Source: Candidatus Zixiibacteriota bacterium (GTDB lineage: Bacteria; Zixibacteria; MSB-5A5; DG-27). Taken from it: a DNA stretch of 64,000 bases. Position numbers and translations under genes: made by a program. Shown here one piece after another: positions 1-7,840 of this stretch. Where the stretch lies: positions 1-64,000 of the forward strand of contig JAUWHO010000021.1 of NCBI GenBank assembly GCA_030605835.1, in the 5' to 3' direction. The notes below the pieces were generated by a model. That model was not told where the DNA came from, searched no databases, and saw only the letters and a list, made by a program, of their open reading frames with translations. Position 1 is the stretch's first letter. Every line of letters starts with the position of its first letter.

Positions 1-1
1 C

Positions 2-838
2 CGGGTAAAACCCTCCCAGATGGCGGCCGCCATCTCCGAAGCCGATTTTTCTTATCTTCTCCTGGCCTTAGCAATCCTCCCCCTGAATCTCTTCTGGCAA
101 TCATCCCGCTGGTGGCTTCTTTTAAAGAAAGTCAAACCGGAGGTGAGCTTCAGAGAATCCTTCCAGAGCACCCTGGTGGGATTGACCCTGGGGTTGACAA
201 TCCCCGGGGGCGTCGGGGGCTGGGGGAAGATACTCATCATTCCAGAAAAAAATCGAGCCACCCTCCTGGGTTTGGCGGTGGCGGAATCCTTAAGCATGTA
301 CTTCGCCACCCTATTCTGGGGACTCCCCGCTTTAGCTTTTTTCCTTTTCGGAAAGCTCCGTCTGGCCCTTTTAATCATGCTTGTATTCAGCCTTGCGATC
401 ATAACTGTGGTCCTCTTCAGAAAAAACCTCTACCAAACGATTTATCCCCTGATACCTTTCAAAAGCAAGGCGGCGGACTTCGGGGAGGCAGTGAAGCTCT
501 TAGGGACTGGAAAGATCTTCACCATCCTGGGAATCTCCCTAGTCTTCTTTTTGACTTTCAATTTTCAGCTCTTCTTGATCGTGCGCGCCTTCGTCGATCT
601 CGGCGGGATTTTCCTGGCGGCTTCTATTTCTATGATATTTCTGGTGAAAAACTCCTTCCCCATCGGTTTCGGGGATCTGGGAACCAGGGAGGGGGCGGCC
701 ATATTCTTTTTAGGCAAGTGTGGAATCTCCTCCTCTCAGGCACTGGACAGCAGCCTTTTGCTTTTCGCTATCAATGTGTTATTGCCGGCTCTGTTTGGCT
801 CGCTTTACCTTAAGAGGTTGAGACTCCGTGCAAAATGA
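2..838 (+). CDS. Flippase-like / LPG synthase TM-region membrane protein (5' partial)
   Basis: This is a hydrophobic protein with about seven membrane segments, resembling the lysylphosphatidylglycerol synthase TM-region / UPF0104 flippase-like family. Visible family features are an early WQSSRWWLLL segment after a membrane helix, a GL-rich P-G-G-V-G-G-WGK stretch replacing the usual P-x-R-x-G-E region, and a late FPIGFGDLGTREGA motif (about residues 215-228). The frame is open to the left edge with no upstream stop, and the family normally has another helix before this one, so the gene probably starts outside the window; an internal ATG lies at 20. It is followed closely by a deacetylase and a GT2, which suggests lipid-linked glycan or envelope polymer transport. 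The exact substrate is unknown. Confidence 0.75.
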   Translation, partial: RVKPSQMAAAISEADFSYLLLALAILPLNLFWQSSRWWLLLKKVKPEVSFRESFQSTLVGLTLGLTIPGGVGGWGKILIIPEKNRATLLGLAVAESLSMYFATLFWGLPALAFFLFGKLRLALLIMLVFSLAIITVVLFRKNLYQTIYPLIPFKSKAADFGEAVKLLGTGKIFTILGISLVFFLTFNFQLFLIVRAFVDLGGIFLAASISMIFLVKNSFPIGFGDLGTREGAAIFFLGKCGISSSQALDSSLLLFAINVLLPALFGSLYLKRLRLRAK

Positions 839-886
839 CAGCCTCTCCGGGGAGGTATCACTGGCAGAGCATTCCGAAGAGTACAA

Positions 887-1522
887 GTGATTGCTTTCCT
901 GTTCGATAACGTTTTCAAACACGGGAATAGAAGGGAGAAGAAAATCTCCCTGACCTTTGACGATGGCCCTCACCCGCAATGCACTCCCGAAATTCTCGAA
1001 GTCTTGAAATCGCTCGAGGTGAAAGCAACCTTCTTTTGGGTGGGAACCAACGTAAGGAAGCATCCGGTTTTGAGCAGGAAGATTGCGGAAGAGGGCCACG
1101 AGATCGGAGCCCACTCCTTCTGGCACCGGAGAATGCTTTTTTTATCTCGCGGTGAAGTCGAAAGCGAAATCGACTTCGCCTTTGAGGTCATCGGTGATAT
1201 TACTGGTCGGAGAATAAAACTCTTTCGACCCCCCTTCGGGATTCACGGTTATCTTCTGCCGAAGATTCTGAAGGAGAAGGGGGCGAAGTTGATTCTCTGG
1301 GACGTCAATTCGAAGGACTGGAAGACAAAGGACTCGGAGACGATCAGTGCAAACGTAATTAGAAAAGTGAAAGGCGGTTCGATCCTCCTCTTTCACGACG
1401 GCAACTTCAGTGATGTAAACGTAGACTACTCGCACACTGTTTCCGCTCTGAGAAATGTCATTCCAGCTTTGAAAAAGAGAGGTCTCTCGCCTGTGACGAT
1501 TTCGGAGCTTTTTAACGCTTAG
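887..1522 (+). CDS. Polysaccharide deacetylase (NodB-like, CE4)
   Basis: Predicted metal-dependent carbohydrate deacetylase of the NodB/CE4 family, 211 aa. The catalytic signature is complete: TFDDGPHP (motif 1, catalytic Asp and metal Asp, about residues 23-30), HSFWH (motif 2, metal His pair), RPPFG (motif 3), an L-W-D-V-x-S-x-D-W block (motif 4) and ILLFHD (motif 5). No signal peptide is obvious, so it may act on a lipid-linked intermediate at the inner face or be membrane associated. The start is a GTG, and no in-frame ATG lies upstream. It lies 48 bp after the flippase-like gene and 9 bp before a GT2 gene, so the three are probably one operon acting on an envelope glycan. The substrate cannot be read from sequence. 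Confidence 0.88.
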   Translation: MIAFLFDNVFKHGNRREKKISLTFDDGPHPQCTPEILEVLKSLEVKATFFWVGTNVRKHPVLSRKIAEEGHEIGAHSFWHRRMLFLSRGEVESEIDFAFEVIGDITGRRIKLFRPPFGIHGYLLPKILKEKGAKLILWDVNSKDWKTKDSETISANVIRKVKGGSILLFHDGNFSDVNVDYSHTVSALRNVIPALKKRGLSPVTISELFNA

Positions 1523-1531
1523 TTCTTTCAG

Positions 1532-2704
1532 ATGCTTGCCAACGCCATAATTCTTGCCCTCTTGGGTCTTTTCTCCTTCGGTCTGATTTTTTTGGGCACC
1601 ATCTATTGCGCCTACATACTTCTTTTTCTACGAGGGCTTTTCAAACTGAAAACGGGAGCAAACGAGAAGTTGCACACCTTTTCTGTTGTCATCCCTGCCC
1701 GAAATGAAGCAGACAATATCGAGTCCTGCCTGAATTCGGTCTTGAAACAGGACTATCCCGAAGATAAGTTTGAGGTCATCGTCGTCGATGATGGTTCCGA
1801 AGACGATACTCTCGACATCGCACAAAGGTTTTCACGGAGCAACGACAGAGTGAAGACTGTCTCTGTTAACAAGCCTCCCAAAGGAATTTCTCCCAAGAAA
1901 TACGCGGTCTCAAGAGGGATCGAGGTGGCGACCGGTGAGGTCATCGTCACCACCGATGCTGATTGTGTGGTCCAAGCCGGATGGCTTAAGGGATTGAATC
2001 GCTACCTCGAAGATGAGGTCGGAATGGTGGTCGGCTATACTGATTATCGGAAAGAGGAGACCTTCTTCCACAACCTGGAGGCCCTAGATTACTTCTCTCA
2101 TCGGGCATGCGCCGCCGGGGCATTGGCAGCGGGGATCACTTTCACCAGCACCGCCTCAAATCTGGCGTATCGAACGACTCTGTTCCAGGAGGTGGGCAAA
2201 TTCGAAGAGGTCGGGAAATGGATCTCCGGAGACGATGATCTTTTACTGAAACTGGTCAGAACCAAGACGAAATGGAAGATCGTCCCCGCCACCTCGACGG
2301 ACACCTTCGTCACCACCAACGGAAGCAGAAGCTTTTCGGAGTTTCTCTCCCGTAGAATCCGTTGGGCTTCGAAGGGGACCGCTTATGGAGGCACGATTTC
2401 GGCCTTTCTCAAAGCTACGGTAGGATTGTATCTACTCTTCTTAATTCTCTTACCCTTGGCAATCGCTTTCCCGAGCTATCTCCTCTTTTACTGGTATGCG
2501 TTAGGGGCGAAATTGCTCTGCGATTTCCTTTTGCTTCTGAAAGCCGCCAGAATCTTTGGAAGAACTGACCTTCTGAAATACTACCCGGTCGTGGCCTTAT
2601 TGCACCTCCCCTATCTCCTTTTTGTGGTGACTTGGGGGCATTTCGGAGAATTCACCTGGAAAGGACGCAGATTCAAAAGACAGGAGACAAAAGATAGGAA
2701 ATAG
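1532..2704 (+). CDS. Membrane glycosyltransferase family 2
   Basis: Processive-type GT2 of 390 aa. It has an N-terminal membrane helix (about 5-35), a GT-A domain starting SVVIPARNE (about 51-59), VVDDGSEDDT (first Asp motif), TTDAD (the metal-binding DxD equivalent, about 139-143), an acceptor-site GDDDLL, and RRIRW (the Q/RxxRW motif). Three or four C-terminal helices follow. The layout matches enzymes that polymerise or extend lipid-linked sugars at the membrane. Coupling with the neighbouring deacetylase recalls N-acetylglucosaminyl polymer systems, but the product is not determinable. Oddity: the last residues (QETKDRK) and the TAG stop are encoded by a degenerate 7-bp tandem array that continues downstream, suggesting the original 3' end was replaced by repeat DNA. 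Confidence 0.88.
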   Translation: MLANAIILALLGLFSFGLIFLGTIYCAYILLFLRGLFKLKTGANEKLHTFSVVIPARNEADNIESCLNSVLKQDYPEDKFEVIVVDDGSEDDTLDIAQRFSRSNDRVKTVSVNKPPKGISPKKYAVSRGIEVATGEVIVTTDADCVVQAGWLKGLNRYLEDEVGMVVGYTDYRKEETFFHNLEALDYFSHRACAAGALAAGITFTSTASNLAYRTTLFQEVGKFEEVGKWISGDDDLLLKLVRTKTKWKIVPATSTDTFVTTNGSRSFSEFLSRRIRWASKGTAYGGTISAFLKATVGLYLLFLILLPLAIAFPSYLLFYWYALGAKLLCDFLLLLKAARIFGRTDLLKYYPVVALLHLPYLLFVVTWGHFGEFTWKGRRFKRQETKDRK

Positions 2705-2769
2705 GGGGCAGGAAACAGGGGTTAGGGGCACCATTTACCATTAACCATTCACTATTCACCATGCACCAC
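2679..2769 (+). repeat. Degenerate heptamer array (13 units, two unit types in phase)
   Basis: Thirteen consecutive 7-bp units run without a break. The first seven are G-rich (GACAGGA, GACAAAA, GATAGGA, AATAGGG, GGCAGGA, AACAGGG, GTTAGGG). They pass in the same phase into xxACCAT/xxACTAT units (GCACCAT, TTACCAT, TAACCAT, TCACTAT, TCACCAT, GCACCAC). The array begins inside the GT2 reading frame and supplies its TAG stop. Confidence 0.85.
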
Positions 2770-2784
2770 TCGGGAGGGTAGCCA

Positions 2785-2800
2785 GGTGGCCTCCGCCACC
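2785..2800 (+). repeat. Palindrome GGTGG-cctccg-CCACC
   Basis: Short perfect stem between the convergent GT2 and DUF123 genes, partly flanked by GTAG and CTAC arms. It belongs to the CCTCCG/CGGAGG-loop palindromes seen elsewhere in the window. No T-tract follows, so it is not a clear terminator. Confidence 0.55.
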
Positions 2801-2819
2801 GGGTAGACTACGACGGTCC

Positions 2820-3203
2820 CTACAACTCCTGCCGGCTCCTGAAAAACACCAGATGGCTCTGACATCGGCAGTCCGAGGCTCCAAAGCCAGGGGCAATTAC
2901 GTTGGCCTCAACTTTGCAGGCAACCCTGCGAGCTAAATCGCACTCAGACAGACCCGAATTCTTAAAGAGTCTGACCTCGTGAATCTCCGCTTTCGCCAGA
3001 AGGTAATCTATATGCCAGAACCTCTTTTTGACCTTGGAGCGATGTCTGTGAATGCGGGAGGAAAGACCGCGCTTAGCACTGCCGGTGTAAACATAAAACC
3101 CCGCGGGAAAATCAAAAGTCCCTAACCCACCGACCTCGATCCTCAACTTCCCGGGAAGATGTAGAACCAGCTGATAGAGACCGGAATTCTCTCTTTTTTT
3201 CAA
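2820..3203 (-). CDS. DUF123 / GIY-YIG nuclease family protein
   Basis: Protein of 127 aa matching the DUF123 branch of the GIY-YIG superfamily. It shows the GLYQL start, VGGLG, GFYVYTGSA with GL and SRIHRH following (Y-V-Y-T-G-S-A is the modified GIY-YIG core), and FWHIDYLL. A C-terminal Cys-rich segment (C-x-C-x-S-H) is typical of the family. The function is unknown; the domain is often found near or fused to endonuclease III. Its start overlaps the stop of the upstream PLP-enzyme gene by 4 bp, so the two are translationally coupled. Confidence 0.85.
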   Translation of the reverse strand: MKKRENSGLYQLVLHLPGKLRIEVGGLGTFDFPAGFYVYTGSAKRGLSSRIHRHRSKVKKRFWHIDYLLAKAEIHEVRLFKNSGLSECDLARRVACKVEANVIAPGFGASDCRCQSHLVFFRSRQEL

Positions 3204-4387
3204 ATCTTTCTCAAAGCCTGCTTTAGGTCCGCAATCAAATCCTTGGGGTCTTCAATTCCAACGGAGAGACGGATCATCCCACCGGTGACACCAGCCCTCT
3301 CCAGCTCTTTTTTGCTGAAGCCGTAGTGAGAGGTGTAAACCGGAAGCGAAGCCAGGCTTTCCACTCCTCCCAAGCTGGTGGCATTGATCGGGATTCTGAG
3401 GGAGTCGATGACCTTAGTGGCCGCCTTCACTCCACCCACTACTTCAAAGCAAATCATGCCTCCAAAACCAACCATCTGCCTCTTCGCCAAATCGTGCTGG
3501 GGATGACTCTCCAATCCCGGATAAAACACCCGCCTCACCTTCTTGTGAGTTGAGAGATATTCGGCAATCCTCATACCGTTTTCGTTGTGCTTTTCAACCC
3601 GCAGAGGTAGAGTCCTCAAACCTCTCAGAAGAAGGTAGGCAGCCTGGGGGTCCATGCAGCCCCCCAGACAGAGCATCATCCTCCTGGCTTGATCGATATC
3701 CTTTTTCCGTCCGATTACCGCGCCGCAGATTAGGTCGCTGTGTCCGGCAAAATACTTGCTTCCCGAATGAATGACAGCATCCACGCCGAAAGAAAGCGGT
3801 TTCTGATTTATAGGGGTGGCAAAGGTGTTGTCGAAAATAGAATAGAGCCCGTGATGCTGGGCAAACCCCACTGCCGCCTTCAGGTCGATAATCCGCAAAT
3901 TCGGATTGGTGGGGGATTCGATGAACAAAGCCCTGGTCTTGGAGGTCACCGCTTTTGACCAGAGTTCCACTCTCGTCGTGGGGACATATCTGACCCTTAT
4001 CCCAAAGCGAGTGAAAACCTCTTTGAAGAGATGGAAAGTGCCGCCGTAGATGCAATCGTTGGAGATGAACTCCTCCCCCGATTTCAGTCGGGAAAGAAGA
4101 ATGGCGGTGATAGCCGCAAGGCCGCTGGCGGTTACCAGACAGTCCTCGCCTCCTTCCAGCGGTGCTAAAAGCTCCTCCGCCGCCCGCACCGTGGGGTTGG
4201 CATAACGGGTGTAAAGATAAAGGCCCGGCCTCCCCCTCTGAAACTGAATCACCTCCTGGGTGTTCTTGAAGGCGAAGGTGGAGGACTGAAAAATGGGAAC
4301 GTTCACCGCCCCCAAGAATTTTCGGGCCTCCCCGGGATTGTGCACGCAGAGAGTGCTATCTTGAAGTCTCTTTCCTTTTTTCACCAT
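3200..4387 (-). CDS. Cystathionine gamma-synthase/lyase family PLP enzyme
   Basis: Trans-sulfuration enzyme of the Cys/Met metabolism PLP family, 395 aa, the usual length. Key features are YTRYANPT near residue 60, the PLP-stacking region after S-G-L-A-A, ESPTNPNL, the cofactor Asp in IFDNTFATP, and the Schiff-base Lys in SGSKYFAGHSD (about residue 210). The C-terminal SLGGVESLASLP motif is also typical. It could be cystathionine gamma-lyase, gamma-synthase or methionine gamma-lyase; sequence alone does not decide. It is followed with a 4-bp overlap by the DUF123 gene and preceded by the redox gene cluster. Confidence 0.88.
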   Translation of the reverse strand: MVKKGKRLQDSTLCVHNPGEARKFLGAVNVPIFQSSTFAFKNTQEVIQFQRGRPGLYLYTRYANPTVRAAEELLAPLEGGEDCLVTASGLAAITAILLSRLKSGEEFISNDCIYGGTFHLFKEVFTRFGIRVRYVPTTRVELWSKAVTSKTRALFIESPTNPNLRIIDLKAAVGFAQHHGLYSIFDNTFATPINQKPLSFGVDAVIHSGSKYFAGHSDLICGAVIGRKKDIDQARRMMLCLGGCMDPQAAYLLLRGLRTLPLRVEKHNENGMRIAEYLSTHKKVRRVFYPGLESHPQHDLAKRQMVGFGGMICFEVVGGVKAATKVIDSLRIPINATSLGGVESLASLPVYTSHYGFSKKELERAGVTGGMIRLSVGIEDPKDLIADLKQALRKI

Positions 4388-4416
4388 CTTTTACCTCTTT
4401 CTGGGAATTGCGCTCT

Positions 4417-5949
4417 TCAATCAGTGAATGCCTGTCCACTTGAGTAACGTTGTTCGTTCTGGGAGGACAAATAGATTGCTGATATCCCCGTCACCGGGCA
4501 TTTGGTCTCGCAAATGCCGCAGCCGATACACAGTTCCTCCACCACATAAGGTTGCTTCACAACCTTCCTCTCCCCGCTGGCCAAGATAACTTCTGCCTCT
4601 TTGAACTTTATAGCCTTGTCCGGGGTGGGGCAGTGCTCCTCGCAGACGATACAGTCTTGATTCTTATAATATGGGAGACAACGATCCTTGTCAATGAAGG
4701 CAAGCCCGATCTTGGTTTTCTTTTTGGTTTCAACATCAAGCGTGTGTATGGCTCCGGTGGGGCAGACCTCGGTGCACATGACGCAGTTATACTCGCAGTA
4801 ACCGGAGCGAGGCGAGCCAATCGGGGTAAGAAAACCCTGAACCCCAGCCTCGTGAATGGCCGGCTGCAGGAAATCTCCGGAGGTGGAGCAAACCTTTATA
4901 CACTGGTGGCAACGGATACATCTATCCAGAAACTCCTCCTCCGGCAAACTCCCCGGAGGACGAATCAGACGCATCGATCTCTCTTTAGTCTGAAATTCGG
5001 TTTTCAGCACCCCGGCGGTCACCAAGCCCAAAGCCGTTGCCCCTAAGAACTTCCTCCGGGAAAGGCTGAACCCAGACGCAAAAGCGGGAGTGACAAACCT
5101 CAACTCGTTTGCTTCATAGGCACAGACCTCCACACAGTTGAAGCACTGGATACATTCGATGTCGGTGGTCTTGAAGGGGTCGGCCTCGATGGCGTTGGCC
5201 TTGCAGACCTTCTGACACTCCAGACATTCGGTGCATTTTTCGTTGACCACCCTTTTCAGCATCTGGAATTTGGAGAGTAAAGCCAGCAACGCCCCCAGGG
5301 GACAGAGTCCTTGACACCAGAAGCGCCGAGTCAGAAATCCTAAAGCCAGCACCGTCCCGAAGAAGAGAGAGATCAAAAGAGAGGCCCGAAATGTTAACAC
5401 CTCCACCGGCAGGAGTGAGTTCACCAAGTAATTCTGAACCTGAGAAAGAGGACTCTGCAACGACTCAAACCGAAAGAGAAATCCAAAGATGACATAGAAG
5501 ACGATGTTCAGGATCGGCAGAAGCACTGTGACCGCGAAACGGTTCAACAGCGGAAGGGGATCCAGAAACCAAAAAACCTGCGTTCCCAAAATCGCCGTGA
5601 AGAGAAATAGAATGAGCAGAAAGTATTTGAGATTATGGTTCTTCCTGAACTTGATCCGATTGCGGTTTGTGACTAGCCGATCGAAGAAATCTAAGAATGT
5701 TCCCAGGGGACAAACCCATCCGCAGAAGACCCGCCCCAGAGGGATTGTCAAGAGAATCACGATTAAGGATAGAAGTCCGGTGGCGATAAAGGCTCGATTG
5801 GAGATCATCGCCGAAAGCCACGTCAAGGGGTCGAGCCTGAAAAAGAGATCCACCGGAAGCAGCGAGGTCAGAGGATAGCTGGCGACGAAGAAAAGGGCAA
5901 AGAATAGCAGGAAGAAAATTATCTGGGAGGCGATGCGCAGTCTTCGCAT
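4417..5949 (-). CDS. NapH/NapG-like fusion: membrane polyferredoxin with internal Tat-like segment
   Basis: Protein of 510 aa. The N-terminal half has about five membrane helices and two NapH-type C-x3-CPLG motifs (FCGWVCPLG, FWCQGLCPLG), then two 4Fe-4S sites (CTECLECQKVC, CIQCFNCVEVC). At about residue 297 there is a Tat-like SRRKFLG motif followed by a hydrophobic stretch, as at the start of NapG/periplasmic ferredoxins. The C-terminal half has four further Cys clusters (CIRCHQCIKVC, CEYNCVMCTEVC, a C-x8-C-x2-C-x3-C cluster and CIGCGICETKC). It thus looks like a NapH-type quinol-oxidising membrane unit fused to a NapG-type exported ferredoxin. The next gene downstream in the window belongs to another pathway, while the DUF362 gene ends immediately before this start, so those two are coupled. 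Likely role: electron transfer across the membrane; the terminal acceptor is unknown. Confidence 0.85.
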   Translation of the reverse strand: MRRLRIASQIIFFLLFFALFFVASYPLTSLLPVDLFFRLDPLTWLSAMISNRAFIATGLLSLIVILLTIPLGRVFCGWVCPLGTFLDFFDRLVTNRNRIKFRKNHNLKYFLLILFLFTAILGTQVFWFLDPLPLLNRFAVTVLLPILNIVFYVIFGFLFRFESLQSPLSQVQNYLVNSLLPVEVLTFRASLLISLFFGTVLALGFLTRRFWCQGLCPLGALLALLSKFQMLKRVVNEKCTECLECQKVCKANAIEADPFKTTDIECIQCFNCVEVCAYEANELRFVTPAFASGFSLSRRKFLGATALGLVTAGVLKTEFQTKERSMRLIRPPGSLPEEEFLDRCIRCHQCIKVCSTSGDFLQPAIHEAGVQGFLTPIGSPRSGYCEYNCVMCTEVCPTGAIHTLDVETKKKTKIGLAFIDKDRCLPYYKNQDCIVCEEHCPTPDKAIKFKEAEVILASGERKVVKQPYVVEELCIGCGICETKCPVTGISAIYLSSQNEQRYSSGQAFTD

Positions 5950-6906
5950 CTAAGAGAGATCTATTCTGGCGAGGTTCAATTTCTCCAAATCTATCTCGCC
6001 CAAGCCCAATTTGTGCCCATTCGTGATGAAACGCAAGTCGGTCGGATTCTTGCCGAAAAGCGTAGCGGCATAGGCATCGGCGGAGGCGATGTAGGGGCTG
6101 GCAATCACGGTGTCTATCCTTCGGACATCTTTGAGACTGCCTCCCTGGGGGCCGTTGGCTACCAGAATCCGCACCGCGTCGATGACCGTCAGTTTCGGTC
6201 TGACAAAAGAGGCCAACTCCGGCAGGTAGTCGTGAATCCTCCAGTGAATCTGACCGCGGTCGCCTCCCATGATTCCCATCAGGTTTTTCATCCCCAAGGT
6301 CAACTCGGAAACCCCATGTTGTTTGGCAATGGGGAGGTTTATGAGACAGTCGCAATCTAAAGCCGGCTTGTAGAGCTCCCAGGAGCGAAGAATTTTATTC
6401 TCGGGCATATCCACTTTCACAAATCCCGGACTGGAGGTGTAGCTGACTTCCGCTCCCACCTTTTCGGCCGCTTCCTTTATCCCACTGTTTCGATAGGTGC
6501 GCGAGGGTTTATTGCAGGGACGGTCGAACAGTTTGACCTTTTTAGCGCCCGCCTCGAAACAGAGCTTGACGACCTCAGCCACCACTTCGGGGTTGGTGTT
6601 GGCGGCTTGCTCCGGGTTGCGGTCCCAGGCGATGTTTGGCTTAACCACCACAATATCCCCCTTGCTCACGAAGCGATTCATCCCCCCCAGGGAGGCGATG
6701 ACGCTCCTGACCAGCTCCTTTGGAGATCCGTTGACCGCAACCGCCAGATCGACGGGAGCAGGAATCTCTCCCTGAGCAAAAAGCCAGTTCGACCCAAGAG
6801 TCGATAGCCCGGCCAGGCTCGCGGTAAAGCCGATACCTAAACCCAGAAACTCCCGGCGAGAGTATTCGTTTGCCGCAGGAGATCTTTTGGATTTGCTTGC
6901 GCTCAA
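5950..6906 (-). CDS. Tat-exported DUF362 protein
   Basis: Protein of 318 aa with a twin-arginine signal (SRREFLGLGIGF at about 16-27, hydrophobic core, then an A-Q-G region) and a DUF362 domain with V-V-V-K-P-N-I-A-W, NTNPEVV, a Cys in FDRPCNKPS, D-C-D-C-L-I-N-L-P and GMKNLMG. DUF362 proteins often accompany ferredoxins and are thought to serve iron-sulfur or redox chemistry; the biochemical role is unproven. The stop lies directly before the start of the polyferredoxin fusion, and CcdA follows on the other side. The three genes therefore suggest an exported iron-sulfur/thiol redox unit. Confidence 0.85.
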   Translation of the reverse strand: MSASKSKRSPAANEYSRREFLGLGIGFTASLAGLSTLGSNWLFAQGEIPAPVDLAVAVNGSPKELVRSVIASLGGMNRFVSKGDIVVVKPNIAWDRNPEQAANTNPEVVAEVVKLCFEAGAKKVKLFDRPCNKPSRTYRNSGIKEAAEKVGAEVSYTSSPGFVKVDMPENKILRSWELYKPALDCDCLINLPIAKQHGVSELTLGMKNLMGIMGGDRGQIHWRIHDYLPELASFVRPKLTVIDAVRILVANGPQGGSLKDVRRIDTVIASPYIASADAYAATLFGKNPTDLRFITNGHKLGLGEIDLEKLNLARIDLS

Positions 6907-6920
6907 GTCTGTCCCCGCAA

Positions 6921-7652
6921 CTATCCTAAATTAAGCCAGGGGAAATACTGCATCAGAGCCCCGGATATAATCTCTAAGTAATTGTTCAAAAGCAGAAAGC
7001 CGACCACTAAAAGCAAAACTCCCCCGGTGATCTCCACCGCCTTGAAGTGCTTTTTGATCTTGCTTGAGACTCCCACAAAGAGGTTGAAGGCGATTCCCGC
7101 TAAAAAGAAGGGGATGCCCAGTCCCAGGGAATAGACCGTCAACAGGAATATCCCCTGGCTGATGCTCCCCTTGCTGCCGGCCACAAAGAGGATGCTCGCT
7201 AAGATCGGTCCGATGCAGGGAGTCCAGCCGAAGGCGAAGGTTAAGCCGATCAGAAAGGAACCTAAAACTCCCAGGCGCCTCGACTGAGAGTGAAATCGTT
7301 TCTCGTAGTTGAGAAACGGTATGTCGATCACCTTCATGAAGTGGAGACCGAAGATTATCACCAGCACCGCCAGGTTGCGCCCCAGGAATTCTTTATAATC
7401 GAAGACCAACTGCCCCACAAAGGTGGCAGTCGCGCCCAGGGAGATGAACACCACCGAGAAGCCCGCTATAAAGGCAAGCATGTTGGTGATAACACCTCCC
7501 AACATCCGTCGACGCTCTCCTGACTCCTGCATCTCCTCCAAGGACAAGCCGGTTATGAAGGAGAGATACCCCGGCACAATCGGCAGAACACAAGGAGAAA
7601 CAAAAGAGATGATACCCGCGAGAAAAGCTGCAAATACGGTGACATCGACCAT
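6921..7652 (-). CDS. ccdA: CcdA-type thiol:disulfide transmembrane transporter
   Basis: Polytopic protein of 243 aa with about six helices, matching the CcdA/DsbD-beta family. The two redox cysteines are in conserved contexts: SPCVLPIVPGYLSF (about 19-32) and GWTPCIGPIL (about 148-157). It carries reducing equivalents from cytoplasmic thioredoxin to periplasmic thiols, for example for cytochrome c maturation. It is separated by only 14 bp from the DUF362 gene that follows, so it is likely co-transcribed with the DUF362/polyferredoxin pair. Confidence 0.9.
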   Translation of the reverse strand: MVDVTVFAAFLAGIISFVSPCVLPIVPGYLSFITGLSLEEMQESGERRRMLGGVITNMLAFIAGFSVVFISLGATATFVGQLVFDYKEFLGRNLAVLVIIFGLHFMKVIDIPFLNYEKRFHSQSRRLGVLGSFLIGLTFAFGWTPCIGPILASILFVAGSKGSISQGIFLLTVYSLGLGIPFFLAGIAFNLFVGVSSKIKKHFKAVEITGGVLLLVVGFLLLNNYLEIISGALMQYFPWLNLG

Positions 7653-7677
7653 CTAAAGATTCCTCAGCTTAGGAGAT

Positions 7678-7821
7678 TTAACCAGCAGGCTCCTGCAAGA
7701 GTTCCTTGATATTCTCGGCCAGAATATAAGCAGGTTGAATTTCCCTGTCAATTTCCGGGTAAACATACGCCAGAGGAGATAAAACAACGCTCAGCAATCC
7801 AACTACCCTGAGCTCGCTCAA
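7678..7821 (-). CDS. Possible 47-aa small protein, unrecognised
   Basis: An open stretch beginning at TTG, with good codon appearance (YPEIDREIQPAYILAENIKELL near the middle and end), fills the gap between the acyltransferase and ccdA. No ATG/GTG start with a ribosome site is visible and no family is recognised. It may be chance or a remnant. Confidence 0.2.
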   Translation of the reverse strand: MSELRVVGLLSVVLSPLAYVYPEIDREIQPAYILAENIKELLQEPAG

Positions 7822-7840
7822 AGAAGCTGGAACAGAATGC

